Assembly: GCA_043785105.1 (NCBI GenBank)
Contig: JAYVXO010000072.1
Span: 33,306-97,305, forward strand
DNA: 64,000 nucleotides
Reading direction: 5' to 3'
Origin: Fimbriiglobus sp043785105
GTDB taxonomy: Bacteria; Planctomycetota; Planctomycetia; Gemmatales; Gemmataceae
Shown here: positions 36,231 through 45,380 of the stretch, one piece after another
How positions within the stretch are numbered: the first letter of the stretch is position 1
How the letters are laid out: each line of letters opens with the position of its first letter
The notes under the pieces: generated by a model
Database searches by the model: none
Told to the model about the DNA's origin: nothing
What the model saw: the letters and a program-made list of their open reading frames with translations, nothing else
Program-made: the position numbers and the translations under genes

Positions 36231-37621
36231 GGCGATTTTACCTTCGGTGGCTTGCCGCCGTCTTTCTTGTCGGGTGGTTTCGGGGCGACGACCGGTGGGA
36301 AGCCGTTGAACTGCCGCCAGAGTTCGTAACCCAATGTCACCCGGTTCAGGAACACCCAGCCGATCGCTTGGTTGCCTTGGCGCAAGTAAACCCCTTCCGG
36401 CCACCGATCCCCGTCGAACATTTCCTCCGGCTCCACGAGGATACGGAACCGCCCGTGGCCGTCGTCCGTCGAGTCGATCTGTCGGACCCTGCCGCCGAAC
36501 GTGCCAACGGCCACCGACGGCCAGCCCGCGAACTGCACCGACGGCCAGCCTTCAAACTGAATCCGGACTTGCAGCCCCAGCCCGGTCGTCTCCATCTGGG
36601 CGGCGATTAACGGGGCGTCCACGCCGTCGATCAGCAGTTCCACGACCCGGTCGGTCGTGTCGGGTACGATGACCGCCAGTTCGTCACCCTCTTTGACGAG
36701 TTGCCCACCCTGGCCCGCGTTCGCGGAGATCCGGAACACGATTCCGTCGCACGGCGCGCGCACGAACCGCGCCTTGAACCGCTCGATGCGGCTATCAATC
36801 TCCTGAAGATCGCGTTCGACCGAGAACACGTTCTGCTCTGCCCGCCGCAGGTCACGTCGCGTGGTGGCGACGGTGGACAGGCCGTTGGCATCGGCTTGCA
36901 GGACGAGGGAGTCGTTGGTCAGAAGTGCGGCCGCAGCCCGCATCACCTCGGCTTCGGACCGTTTCACGTCGGTCGCCGAGCGGTCGGATCGCATTTTCGC
37001 CTCATCCCGGTTCAACTCCGACTCCAAGCCGCCGAACTGTTTGTCTTTGAACAGCTTGTCAAACATCTCGAACCGCCGCCGCTCGAACGTGAGCGCAAAC
37101 TCGTTGTTCTTGAGCGATTGCTTGGCGACATCGACCAACAGTGCCGCCGCGTCGCGGTTCGCCTGTGCCGCGCCGACCGCCGCGTTCTGGGCTTTCACCT
37201 GCGCTTCGACCGCCCGATTTTGCTCGACAACTTCTTCTTCCGCCGCCTTGCGGCGACTGTTGAGGAAGTTCCGCTGATTGTCCAACCGCCCGGACAACTC
37301 GGGGTCGTTATCGTCAATATCGACAATCGCGTCGCCGACCTTGACCTTTGTTCCTTCGACGACGTGCCACTTACGCACCTGACCGCCGACAAGCGCCGTG
37401 ACAACTTGCTTCCGCTCGGTCGGCGCGAACGCGACGATCTGGCCGCGACCTTGCACGGTCTGTTGCCACGGTACGGACAACAGGGCAACGGGCGAGAGCA
37501 CGAAAGCAATCAGTAAACCCACCGCAACGACCAACGCAAGGCGCGGCGTCCGAACCCGCCGCAACGTCGAGAAGCTGGCAAGAGAACTGAACGCGGACCC
37601 TGTTTGCAAAAGAGCGGTCAT
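36227..37621 (-). CDS. HlyD-like periplasmic adaptor (membrane fusion protein)
   Basis: This is a 464-residue protein. A single membrane helix near residues 28-50 (ALVVAVGLLIAFVLSPVAL) is followed by a lipoyl/barrel-sandwich half (GRGQIVAFAPTERKQVVTALVGG), a long coiled-coil hairpin (about 105-285), the second lipoyl half (VRAPCDGIVFRISANAGQGG) and beta-barrel domains. The tail is Pro/Lys-rich. It links an inner-membrane ABC unit to the TolC-like channel. Stops and starts overlap by 4 bases on both sides (37618-37621 and 36227-36230), so the three genes are translationally coupled. Confidence 0.9.
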   Translation of the reverse strand: MTALLQTGSAFSSLASFSTLRRVRTPRLALVVAVGLLIAFVLSPVALLSVPWQQTVQGRGQIVAFAPTERKQVVTALVGGQVRKWHVVEGTKVKVGDAIVDIDDNDPELSGRLDNQRNFLNSRRKAAEEEVVEQNRAVEAQVKAQNAAVGAAQANRDAAALLVDVAKQSLKNNEFALTFERRRFEMFDKLFKDKQFGGLESELNRDEAKMRSDRSATDVKRSEAEVMRAAAALLTNDSLVLQADANGLSTVATTRRDLRRAEQNVFSVERDLQEIDSRIERFKARFVRAPCDGIVFRISANAGQGGQLVKEGDELAVIVPDTTDRVVELLIDGVDAPLIAAQMETTGLGLQVRIQFEGWPSVQFAGWPSVAVGTFGGRVRQIDSTDDGHGRFRILVEPEEMFDGDRWPEGVYLRQGNQAIGWVFLNRVTLGYELWRQFNGFPPVVAPKPPDKKDGGKPPKVKSP

Positions 37622-39354
37622 CGGGTCGATCCTTGTTCCGTGAGCGGAATCGGGGATTCAAACTGGGACAAATTGAGAAGCCGGTCGCACATCCCGACTA
37701 TTGCGGGCGTGGCGGACGAAATAAGCAAAGTCCAGGGTGAGGAGCGGTCGAACAGGTACGGCAACAGGTCCGGGCATTCGCGGAGATCGAGGGTGTCAAG
37801 CACGCCGTCGAGGATCAACAGGCGGGGCTGCCCGACCAGTGCGCGGGCGAGAGTCAGCCGCACGGATTGGCTCTCCGACAACGGCCCGCCGTGGGGGTAT
37901 AACGTCGCGTTCAGCCCTCCGGGCAAGTCATGAACGACCCCCACCAAGCCGACCGTGCTTAACGCCTGCCGGACGGCGCTGAGAGGAAGGTCCGACCGAC
38001 CGACCCGGACGTTTTCGACGACGGAGCCGGTGAAGATGTCCGCCCCCTCGACCAACGCCACCTGCTCGCGCAGCCGCTCCAACGACAGCCCACGGATGTC
38101 AATCCCGTCGAGTTCCACGGTCCCGTTGCCCGGACTTCTTAGTCCGCACAGAACCTCGAACACGGCCGTCTTCCCGGACCCCGGCGGTCCGATCACCGCC
38201 ACTCGCTCGTTCGAGGCCACGTGCCAATCGACCTCAGGTGGGAACTCGCGTCGGGAACCGTGACCGACGCCGTGGAACCTCACCGCCATCCCGTGTCCGC
38301 TATCGGGTAGCGATTCCCCGCCGTCGTGTTCCAACGGCAGGTCTGTGATGAGTCCGAGCTTTTCCGCACCCGCCATGAGGTCGTAAAAGGTCTCGGCGTA
38401 CTTCCCCAGTTTGGCGACGGAGGCGACGACCAACCCGACGATGAGTTCCGCCGCGACAAGTTGGCCCAGGGTCAGTTGGCGGTCGATGACCAAGTAGCCG
38501 CCTAGCCCCAACAGGGCCGTGCTAGCGACGACTTGCAACCCCAGCGCGAACACCGTTTGACGCCAAACGACCCGGAAGTGCCGCCGCCGCGCAGTGACAT
38601 ACTCGCCCGCCAACTGGTCGGCTTTCTCTAACGCGAGATTGCGCCCGTCGGCAAACTTGAACCCCCGCAGACACCGAAACAATTCTTCCAGCCACGCCGC
38701 CACGTCGTACTTGGTCTGAGACTCGTGAAGACTACTGGTGATGCCGCCCCACCCGAGCACGAACATAATGAACGCAATCATCAGGATCAGCAGGATGTCG
38801 AAGCCCAGTAAGAACGGGTGGTAGAAAGCCAGGACCACCATCCCGACCCCCGCAGTCACAACGAGTGCGACCCCATCAAGCACGAGAGTGGCCAGGGACT
38901 TCTGAAGGTTGACGATGTCGAAAAAGCGATTCGCCAGTTCGGGGCCGTGGCACTCGTAGAAGGCTTCCAGCTTGACGCGGGGAATCCGGTCGGCGTAGTC
39001 CGCGACCACCCGGACGAACAACCGCCGTTGAACGCACTCGACCACGTAGACCTGCATGGCTCGGATTGCTGCCGCAAGTCCGAGGCAACTCATCAGCACC
39101 CCGGCAATGACCACAACCGGCCACAACAGCACGCCGAACGCGACCGTGTTCACCAACGATTCGACGGCGATCGGCGTGGCCAACGATAGCACCGCCACGG
39201 CAACGGCGAACACCACCACCGTGGCGATGTCGCGGCGTTCCGGGTGGAGAAGTTGTCGTAGCCGCATGAACGGGCGAGGCGGAGCGTGCCCGACCTCATG
39301 CCCAACCTCATGGCCGGTTCCCGTCGAACCCCGTTCCGTATCTGAATGAACCAT
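37618..39354 (-). CDS. ABC exporter half-transporter with degenerate nucleotide-binding domain
   Basis: This is a 578-residue protein. A His-rich repeat tail at the N-terminus (GHEVGHEVGHA) precedes six membrane helices (about 45-330) and an ABC ATPase domain (about 350-565). Walker A is intact (GPPGSGKT, Lys395). Other motifs deviate: signature LSESQ instead of LSGGQ, Q-loop ALVEGADIF, Walker B ILDGVLD with Gly517 where the catalytic Glu is expected, and no H-loop His (LLISSATPAIV). It may bind ATP but hydrolyse poorly, or depend on a partner. First gene of the coupled exporter operon; substrate unknown. Confidence 0.87.
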   Translation of the reverse strand: MVHSDTERGSTGTGHEVGHEVGHAPPRPFMRLRQLLHPERRDIATVVVFAVAVAVLSLATPIAVESLVNTVAFGVLLWPVVVIAGVLMSCLGLAAAIRAMQVYVVECVQRRLFVRVVADYADRIPRVKLEAFYECHGPELANRFFDIVNLQKSLATLVLDGVALVVTAGVGMVVLAFYHPFLLGFDILLILMIAFIMFVLGWGGITSSLHESQTKYDVAAWLEELFRCLRGFKFADGRNLALEKADQLAGEYVTARRRHFRVVWRQTVFALGLQVVASTALLGLGGYLVIDRQLTLGQLVAAELIVGLVVASVAKLGKYAETFYDLMAGAEKLGLITDLPLEHDGGESLPDSGHGMAVRFHGVGHGSRREFPPEVDWHVASNERVAVIGPPGSGKTAVFEVLCGLRSPGNGTVELDGIDIRGLSLERLREQVALVEGADIFTGSVVENVRVGRSDLPLSAVRQALSTVGLVGVVHDLPGGLNATLYPHGGPLSESQSVRLTLARALVGQPRLLILDGVLDTLDLRECPDLLPYLFDRSSPWTLLISSATPAIVGMCDRLLNLSQFESPIPLTEQGSTR

Positions 39355-39413
39355 TCGTCACGAACCGAAAAGGATAACTCTTACGAGACCTGTTGCTGTT
39401 GCTGCGGCCAAAA

Positions 39414-40082
39414 TCAAATCGTCGTCGTTGTTCGTCGTCGAACGCTGGATTCGATCGGCGGGTTGTACTCGGCCAGTTTCACAAACTGGGCTTTCTCCAC
39501 ATCGTAGGCGAACACTTCGCCCGTTTCGATTTTGTAGACCCACCCGTGCAAGTGCAAATCGCCTCGTACCAGCCGGGACGCGACCGCCGGAAGCGTCCGC
39601 AGGTTCTCCAGTTGCACCAGGACATTTTCCTCGATCGTGGCCGTCAGCAACCGATCCCCGTCCAGGTGGCCGTAGTTGTCACGGACAATGCGGCGCGTTG
39701 TCTCGGCGTGGGATAGCCATGCTGAGACGGCAGGGAGGGAGGCCACCTGTTCCGGGTGGAGCAGTCCCGCCATCGCCCCGCAGTGGGAATGGCCGCAGAT
39801 GATAATGTCCTTGACGCCCAAGGCGGAGACGGCGAACTCGATGGTCGCGGCTTCGCCCCCGTTACCCGCACCGTGTGACGGGATGATGTTCCCGGCGTTG
39901 CGCAGAATGAACAGGTCGCCGGGTTGGGCCTTGGTCAGTAACGTCGGGTCGATCCGGGAGTCCGAACAGGTGATGAAAAGTGTCTCCGGATTCTGGCCCT
40001 TCGCCAGTTCCTCGAACAGCCCTTGGAGTGGCCGGAAGTTTTTATCCTGAAACTGGTGGATGCCTTGAATCAGCTTTTGCAT
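39414..40082 (-). CDS. Beta-class carbonic anhydrase
   Basis: This enzyme of about 222 residues interconverts CO2 and bicarbonate. Zinc-site motifs are complete: CSDSR near residue 40, then GHSHCGAM (His and Cys ligands) near residue 100, with RNAGNIIP between. ATG 40082 is chosen because GAGGG lies 4 bases upstream; the Met five codons earlier has no ribosome site. The C-terminus ends in an unusual RRRTTTT run. It lies upstream of the exporter operon, and a relic of a second copy lies beside the SulP transporter. This suggests the locus once paired a carbonic anhydrase with an anion transporter. Confidence 0.93.
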   Translation of the reverse strand: MQKLIQGIHQFQDKNFRPLQGLFEELAKGQNPETLFITCSDSRIDPTLLTKAQPGDLFILRNAGNIIPSHGAGNGGEAATIEFAVSALGVKDIIICGHSHCGAMAGLLHPEQVASLPAVSAWLSHAETTRRIVRDNYGHLDGDRLLTATIEENVLVQLENLRTLPAVASRLVRGDLHLHGWVYKIETGEVFAYDVEKAQFVKLAEYNPPIESSVRRRTTTTI

Positions 40083-40117
40083 TGAACCCTCATGCAAGCG
40101 GTATGGTGAAACGAAGA

Positions 40118-40157
40118 AAGCCGTGGAGATGCACTCAAAAGTGCATCTCCACGGCTT
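40118..40157 (-). terminator. Perfect terminator hairpin after the DUF2294 gene
   Basis: Arms AAGCCGTGGAGATGCACT and its exact complement are separated by CAAA. The hairpin is located between the DUF2294 gene (upstream on the minus strand) and the carbonic anhydrase gene. Confidence 0.75.
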
Positions 40158-40328
40158 ATCTCCAACTTGGGCTTTTTCCGTCCCAGGTGGCTGACTCGCT
40201 TTTGTGTGGTCACTATCTCCGAGATCGCGGCCGGCGTGTTTGCGACACCCACGACGCCCGGAGATGATATTAAAAATGTTAAGGAGTTTAGCCAGGATGT
40301 CAAGCCATGAAACCGGCAGCCACTCGAC

Positions 40329-40706
40329 TTACAGACGGCTGTAGGTTGGTTCGCCGTCCAGGGTGAAGAGTAGGATGCTCTCGCCGGTGGTCGTGCTGAT
40401 GTCGGTGTGCAGGCTGACCACCTTGACGCCGAGGATTTCCTGCACGACCGATTCGAGCAACAGCCGGCCGTGTTCAATGAGTTCAAGCCGCACTTGCTTG
40501 ATGAGGTCGCGCCCCCGGCTCTTCTCTTCGACCTGCACCAACTTTTGTTCGGCGGGCGTCAACACGCCTTTGAGGCGGACCAAGGCCATGTCGTCCAGCA
40601 AGTACGTCCGTGCCGACAGCGGCCCCCGGCCCATGTACTCCTTTTTGAACCGGATGATGGCCTGCGTGATCTCGGTTTCCAGGTCGCTTTTCGATTTCAT
40701 CCGCAT
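40329..40706 (-). CDS. DUF2294 family protein
   Basis: This is a 125-residue soluble protein with the family pattern: an amphipathic start (ETEITQAIIRFKKEYMGRGP), LLDDMALVRLKGVLTPAEQ, then LGVKVVSLHTDISTTTGE near the end and a final FTLDGEP strand. Length matches the family, which is uncharacterised and common in Gram-positives, cyanobacteria and planctomycetes. A second in-frame ATG at 40700 is an equally good start. About 170 bp lie between its stop and the downstream terminator hairpin. Confidence 0.82.
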   Translation of the reverse strand: MRMKSKSDLETEITQAIIRFKKEYMGRGPLSARTYLLDDMALVRLKGVLTPAEQKLVQVEEKSRGRDLIKQVRLELIEHGRLLLESVVQEILGVKVVSLHTDISTTTGESILLFTLDGEPTYSRL

Positions 40707-40737
40707 CTCGCTTCGTCAGTCCAAACTCGTTGTGCAT

Positions 40738-40804
40738 CACAAAACGCAGAGAGCACCGAGAAATCCAAAACAGATGCTTGTGGATTTCTCGGTGCTCTGT
40801 GGTG
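40738..40804. repeat. Intergenic palindrome of the CACAGAG type
   Basis: Arms containing GAGCACCGAGAAATCCA and its exact complement are flanked by CGCAGAG/CTCTGTG. It lies directly downstream of the gene at 40822-41703 and could be its terminator. Confidence 0.65.
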
Positions 40805-40821
40805 AAAGTTGCTTGTTGGAA

Positions 40822-41703
40822 TCAACCCTTCGGTGTGGGCGGTGTCGAGGGCGCTGTTGTGGGTGCCGGTGCCGGTGTTGGCGTTACTACGGGTTGTGGC
40901 GTGATGACCGGCGGTGTTGGCGGGATGATTGGCGTGGGAATCGGCGCGTCTTTGTTCGGTTCAATGCTGGTCGGGAGCTTGATCGCGTCATTCTTCGGGA
41001 AGCCGTCGAAGGACGGCGCGACCATTAACGACTCGTTCAACACTTTGCCGGCGTTGGAGAGAATCGTTTCATCGGCTAGCAACTGCTTCGCCTTCGCGGT
41101 GTATTCTAGCCCCAGCTTCGTGCTTTCGCCGACGACCTTGGCCGCTTGGTCGTAAAGATCGGCGGCCTGTTTCACCGTGCCGAGGGAATCCCGACTGTTG
41201 GCATCCTTCGGAATCCCGACGAGCGAAAGTTCCGCTTCCGCCGCGAGCAGGAGGCAGGTCACGCGGAGGGTTTTGTCGCCCTTCAACTCGTCCGCGAGTT
41301 TAGTGAATTCGTCACGGGCTTTTTGAATGTTGGCGATGCCCTTATTCCGCTGGCTGGAGAGCCGCACCGGCAGTAACGCCAAGCCGTCCGGACCCAATAG
41401 TGCCCGAGCCTGTTCGATCCGGGCGATTTTCGACGTGATGGTGTCCTTACCCGATTTCGCAATGGCGTCGAGTTCATCTTGCGTCGGTTGCGCCAACTCC
41501 ATCCACTGCCGGGATGTCGTCTTTTTGCCTTCCTTAATCAAGTACCACGACAACCCACCGATCAGCACTGCCGCGACGGTCAGAACGATGATGCGGTACG
41601 TCCAGCGGTTCCAGATTTGCCCACTTTTGGCGCGATCGACCAGCGAGCTGACACCCTCAGCCAGTGTGTTCGTTTCCAGGTGTTTACGCTCTTCCGCGTT
41701 CAT
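40822..41703 (-). CDS. Membrane-anchored helical protein with proline-rich tail, unknown function
   Basis: This is a 293-residue protein. A cytoplasmic N-terminus (40 residues) is followed by one membrane helix (IIVLTVAAVLIGGLSWYLI) and an all-helical extracytoplasmic region with TPR-like spacing (ARALLGPDGLALLPV, AAADLYDQAAKVV). It ends in a Pro/Thr/Ala-rich tail of about 50 residues (PTPIIPPTPPVITPQP). The layout resembles planctomycete TolA/TPR-like envelope proteins, but no family is claimed. It is divergent from ftsY. Confidence 0.7.
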   Translation of the reverse strand: MNAEERKHLETNTLAEGVSSLVDRAKSGQIWNRWTYRIIVLTVAAVLIGGLSWYLIKEGKKTTSRQWMELAQPTQDELDAIAKSGKDTITSKIARIEQARALLGPDGLALLPVRLSSQRNKGIANIQKARDEFTKLADELKGDKTLRVTCLLLAAEAELSLVGIPKDANSRDSLGTVKQAADLYDQAAKVVGESTKLGLEYTAKAKQLLADETILSNAGKVLNESLMVAPSFDGFPKNDAIKLPTSIEPNKDAPIPTPIIPPTPPVITPQPVVTPTPAPAPTTAPSTPPTPKG

Positions 41704-41879
41704 GCGGAGACTCCGGGGAGGGCCATAACGTTCAGCAGGACCACTACAATCAGTCCGACCGTTTAGATTCGGTTGATGATAGAACGATCCCCCAACCGGG
41801 TCAACGGGAACGCCACCGATGGCCGTGGCTAATAGAATAAATTTGACGCACGGATTCCCGCGATTTGAAGGCGAAACAC

Positions 41880-42794
41880 ATGGTACTGGGGCGGCTTTAC
41901 TCGAAGTTTAAGCAGGGGTTATCGAGGACGCGGAACGTCTTCTCCGGCATCGTGGATTTGTTCACCGGGAACCGCCGGGTCGATCAAGCGTTTCTCTTGC
42001 AGCTCGAAGAACAGTTGCTGTTAGCGGATGTCGGCGTGCAGGCGACCGGCCAAATTGTCGAGCGGGTTCGGCAAGCGTATTTGGATCGGGAAGTCGGCGA
42101 GGACGTGAAGCTGTTCGTGCGGCAACAACTGCGTGACATGCTGACTGATCCCGAAGGCGGCATTCGCTTCGTAGCTAACGGGCCGACCGTGGTGATGATC
42201 GCGGGGGTCAACGGCTCCGGGAAAACGACCTCGATTGCGAAGCTCGCCAACCGACTGAAGCTCGACGGGAAAAAGGTGCTGGTCGCGGCCTGTGACACGT
42301 TCCGGGCGGCGGCGGTTGAACAACTGACGGTGTGGTGCGAACGCATCGGCTGCGACATCGTGAAACAACAACAAGGTTCCGACCCCGCTGCGGTCGCCCA
42401 CGACGCCTGCGAACGCGCCAAAGCCCGTGGCTACGATGTCCTCATCGTCGATACCGCCGGGCGACTTCACACCCAAACTCACCTGATGCGCGAACTCGAA
42501 AAGATTCACCGCATCGTGGCCAAGCAGATCGACGGAGCGCCGCACGAAGTGTTCCTCGTCCTCGACGGCACCAACGGTCAAAATGCGATCGTGCAAGCAG
42601 AGCAGTTCACCAAGTCCGTGAAATGCACCGGCATCATCATGACCAAACTCGACGGCACCGCAAAAGGCGGCGCCGTGTTCGCCATTAAGAACAAAGTCGG
42701 CCTCCCCGTGAAGTACATCGGCGTCGGCGAAGGCATGGACGACCTCGAAGTCTTCGACCCCGATAGCTTCGTCGCCGCACTGTTTGAAAAGTAA
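41880..42794 (+). CDS. ftsY: FtsY, signal recognition particle receptor GTPase
   Basis: This 304-residue short-form SRP receptor has the N domain at about 1-90 and the G domain with all GTPase motifs: GVNGSGKTTSIAKLA (P-loop), CDTFRAAAVEQL, DTAGRLHTQ, TKLDGTAKGG and the closing GVGEGMDDLEVFDP. It docks SRP-ribosome complexes to the membrane. The acidic A domain of longer FtsY proteins is absent. ATG 41880 has GAAGG about 8 bases upstream; the ORF could open at TTG 41865 but this is less likely. Convergent with the ymdB-like gene, only 7 bp apart. Confidence 0.95.
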   Translation: MVLGRLYSKFKQGLSRTRNVFSGIVDLFTGNRRVDQAFLLQLEEQLLLADVGVQATGQIVERVRQAYLDREVGEDVKLFVRQQLRDMLTDPEGGIRFVANGPTVVMIAGVNGSGKTTSIAKLANRLKLDGKKVLVAACDTFRAAAVEQLTVWCERIGCDIVKQQQGSDPAAVAHDACERAKARGYDVLIVDTAGRLHTQTHLMRELEKIHRIVAKQIDGAPHEVFLVLDGTNGQNAIVQAEQFTKSVKCTGIIMTKLDGTAKGGAVFAIKNKVGLPVKYIGVGEGMDDLEVFDPDSFVAALFEK

Positions 42795-42801
42795 GCGTGG
42801 C

Positions 42802-43599
42802 TCAAGTTGGCGGCAGGTCGCTTTCGCGGAGCATCATGCGGCGGATGGCGGTGGCTTTGCCGGTTTCGGGGTTCACGTCTACGATTGCGCCGGCGAGTCG
42901 GACATCGCCGGTGGCCACGTCGAACGCGGTCGGTTCAAAGGTGATTGCGGTGTGAAGTACGCGGTCGATACGGCGGCCCAAGATGCTATCGTAAGGACCG
43001 CACATGCCGACATCGCAGAGGAACGCGGTCGATGCGGACAGGATTTGTTCGTCCGCTGTTTGCACGTGGGTGTGGGTTCCGAGAACAGCCGTCACGCGGC
43101 CGTTCAGGTGGTGGGCCATTTGGTATTTGTCGGCAGTCGCTTCGGCGTGAATGTCCACGATGATGACGCGGACTTGGTTGCCGATCGTTGCCAACACCCG
43201 ATCGACTGCGGCGAAGGGGCAATCGACCGACCGCATGTAGGTTCGGCCCATCACGGAAATCAGCGCGACTGACGTTTCGTGAATGGTGAATAGGACGTGG
43301 TCGCGGCCCGGTGACGCGGCGGGATAATTGGCCGGCTTGCAGATCGGTTCGACGGGGTTGTTGAGCACTTCGGCGATGTCGAACTTTTTGTAGATGTGGT
43401 CGCCCAACGTGAACGCATCAATGCCAGCGGCTTTCAAAAAACGATAGTCTTTCGGCGACAGGCCCGAGCCGTTCGTCGCATTTTCCGCGTTGGCAATCAC
43501 AAAATCGAGTTGTTCCGATAGCCGCAAACGGGGTACCGCTTTCCGCACGAAAGCCACACCGGGGGCACCCACAACATCGCCGAGAAAAAGGAATCGCAT
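42802..43599 (-). CDS. YmdB-like metallophosphoesterase (TIGR00282 family)
   Basis: This is 265 residues from ATG 43599 (a GTG two codons earlier is possible). The metal-site motifs of the family are visible: FLGDVVGAPG, NAENATNGSGL, LGDHIYKK, VIIVDIHAEATADK and GTHTHVQTAD. Characterised members are 2',3'-cyclic nucleotide phosphodiesterases that influence RNA turnover and biofilm formation. It shares a neighbourhood with rny about 2 kb away, a pairing also seen in Firmicutes. Here the FHA-kinase gene lies between the two. Confidence 0.9.
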   Translation of the reverse strand: MRFLFLGDVVGAPGVAFVRKAVPRLRLSEQLDFVIANAENATNGSGLSPKDYRFLKAAGIDAFTLGDHIYKKFDIAEVLNNPVEPICKPANYPAASPGRDHVLFTIHETSVALISVMGRTYMRSVDCPFAAVDRVLATIGNQVRVIIVDIHAEATADKYQMAHHLNGRVTAVLGTHTHVQTADEQILSASTAFLCDVGMCGPYDSILGRRIDRVLHTAITFEPTAFDVATGDVRLAGAIVDVNPETGKATAIRRMMLRESDLPPT

Positions 43600-43635
43600 T
43601 CGCACACTTTATCGGCGCAGGTTACAAAAAGCCAA

Positions 43636-43712
43636 TTCTCACGCAGAGACGCAGTGACGCAGAGAAATTCGGATTTTGCATTTCTTTGCGTCTCTGCGTC
43701 TCTGTGTGAGAA
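43636..43712 (-). repeat. Intergenic palindrome of the CACAGAG type, likely terminator of the kinase gene
   Basis: Arms TTCTCACGCAGAGACGCAG… and …CTGCGTCTCTGTGTGAGAA pair over about 33 bp. It ends 4 bases from the stop codon of the FHA-kinase gene. Confidence 0.7.
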
Positions 43713-43715
43713 CTT

Positions 43716-45359
43716 TCATTCCCTGCGGATCGGGATCTGGAGTGTGAACGTGGTGCCATTCTTGGGGGACGTTGTGACGAGGACATCGCCGCCGTGTTCT
43801 TGCAGAATCTTTCGACTGACCGGCAACCCTAACCCGGTGCCTTTGGAACCCTTCGTGCTGACGAACGGTTTGAAAATATCCGCGAGCTTGTCTGCTGGAA
43901 TACCAGGGCCATTGTCGGTAACCGCTATTTCGGCGAACTCATTGTTCGGCGTGATCGCAGTCGTCACGGTGATGTGCGGTTGGTCACAACTTTCGACCGC
44001 ATCGACGGCATTGCTTAGGAGATTCAACAACGCCCGGTGGATGCCGTCCGGGTCACAGACTACCGTGGGCAACGTGATCGGGTGCCATTCGATGAGGACG
44101 CCACTGCGGTCAGCACGACCGCGAACGATGTCGATGACATCCGCTGCCAGCGAAAGTAAGTCGGTCGGTTCCAGTAGCGGTTCGCGTTCCTTGGAGTAGT
44201 TGAGCATGTCCAGAATCAAATCGTCGATGCGGGCCTGATTCTTCTCGACGAGTCGCCAACCCTTGGTCAGCATCTCGCGGTCGTCACTATCCAAACCCAT
44301 GCGGACCATGTCACTGCCGAACCGGACGCCTTGCATGATGTTCTTGATGTGGTGCGACATCGCGGCAATCGTCTGGCCAATCGCGGCGAGGCGTTCGGAC
44401 TGCACAAACGCTTGGTGATAGCGGGTTTCTTCGATGGCGAGTGCGGCTTGATGGGCAATCGCCACGGCGAGCATCAGGTGATCTTCGGAGAACTTCGTGG
44501 CTGCGGTGCGGGGCGAATCCGTGCCACCGATCTCCAGAAAAATCACCCCGACGGTTTCGTGACGGCCTTTCATCGGCACGCAAATCACTTCGCGGATCTG
44601 ATGTTTGGCAATGCTTTCGCCACGGCGAAACCGATCATCCGTTCCCGCATCCGACACCAGTACGCCTTGCTTTTCTTTCAGCACGTAATCAATCACGGTG
44701 CGACTGACGATGAACTCCTGTTTCATCTCAGTCAGCGTGCTACGAGTGCGGACTGCCTTCGGCATCAACTCGCCACTCTCCGAATCGGTGAGCATCACGC
44801 AACCGTGATCCGCCTCCGTGGTGCGCAAGACCAAATCCATGATGCGACCGAGCAGTTCGTCCACGTCGAGAATCTGACTGACGGCTGTGGTGGCTTCGTA
44901 CATCACCCGGAGATTGGCGAGGCGACCTTGCAACCACTCCGTGGTCGCGCCGTCGGGGCGACGCAGGATTTGACTGCCCGCGTCGGCGGCGACGGTTCGC
45001 AAAATCGCGGAGGCAAACTCGGCGGGCGGTTGAAGAATGAGACGGGTTCGATCCGCGTTATCCTGGCTTTGGGCGTCCGTGGTGAATGCCAGTACCGTGT
45101 CACCGACTGCGATTTGATCCCCGGCCCGCAAGTCAATGACTTGCACCAACCGACCGTTCACCTGCGTGCCGTTGCCGCTTTCGAGATCGAAGAGTTGATA
45201 CCCGGTGCCCGATTTGCGGATTTCCAAATGCCGTCGTGACACCCGGTTGTCAGTGAGTTGAATTTCGTTGCCCGAGTGACGCCCGATTGTCACCGACGAC
45301 GCGACGAGGGGAAATTGCTTCCCCACGTCCGCACCCGAAAGCACGACGAGTTTCGGCAC
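43716..45359 (-). CDS. FHA-GAF sensor histidine kinase
   Basis: This is a 547-residue cytoplasmic protein. The FHA domain at about 5-95 has intact phosphothreonine-binding signatures (IGRHSGNEI, SRRHLEI, SGNGTQVNG). A GAF domain follows (about 165-320), then a histidine kinase core with an unusual H-box, MSHHIKNIMQGVR (His336/His337), and ATPase motifs NLLSNAVDAVE, DNGPGIPADKL and GTGLGLPVSRKI. Coupling an FHA domain to a histidine kinase suggests input from Ser/Thr kinases. No response regulator is adjacent. It lies upstream of the ymdB-like gene on the same strand. Confidence 0.9.
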   Translation of the reverse strand: MPKLVVLSGADVGKQFPLVASSVTIGRHSGNEIQLTDNRVSRRHLEIRKSGTGYQLFDLESGNGTQVNGRLVQVIDLRAGDQIAVGDTVLAFTTDAQSQDNADRTRLILQPPAEFASAILRTVAADAGSQILRRPDGATTEWLQGRLANLRVMYEATTAVSQILDVDELLGRIMDLVLRTTEADHGCVMLTDSESGELMPKAVRTRSTLTEMKQEFIVSRTVIDYVLKEKQGVLVSDAGTDDRFRRGESIAKHQIREVICVPMKGRHETVGVIFLEIGGTDSPRTAATKFSEDHLMLAVAIAHQAALAIEETRYHQAFVQSERLAAIGQTIAAMSHHIKNIMQGVRFGSDMVRMGLDSDDREMLTKGWRLVEKNQARIDDLILDMLNYSKEREPLLEPTDLLSLAADVIDIVRGRADRSGVLIEWHPITLPTVVCDPDGIHRALLNLLSNAVDAVESCDQPHITVTTAITPNNEFAEIAVTDNGPGIPADKLADIFKPFVSTKGSKGTGLGLPVSRKILQEHGGDVLVTTSPKNGTTFTLQIPIRRE

Positions 45360-45380
45360 GGTGTACTCCTCGTGTGACTT

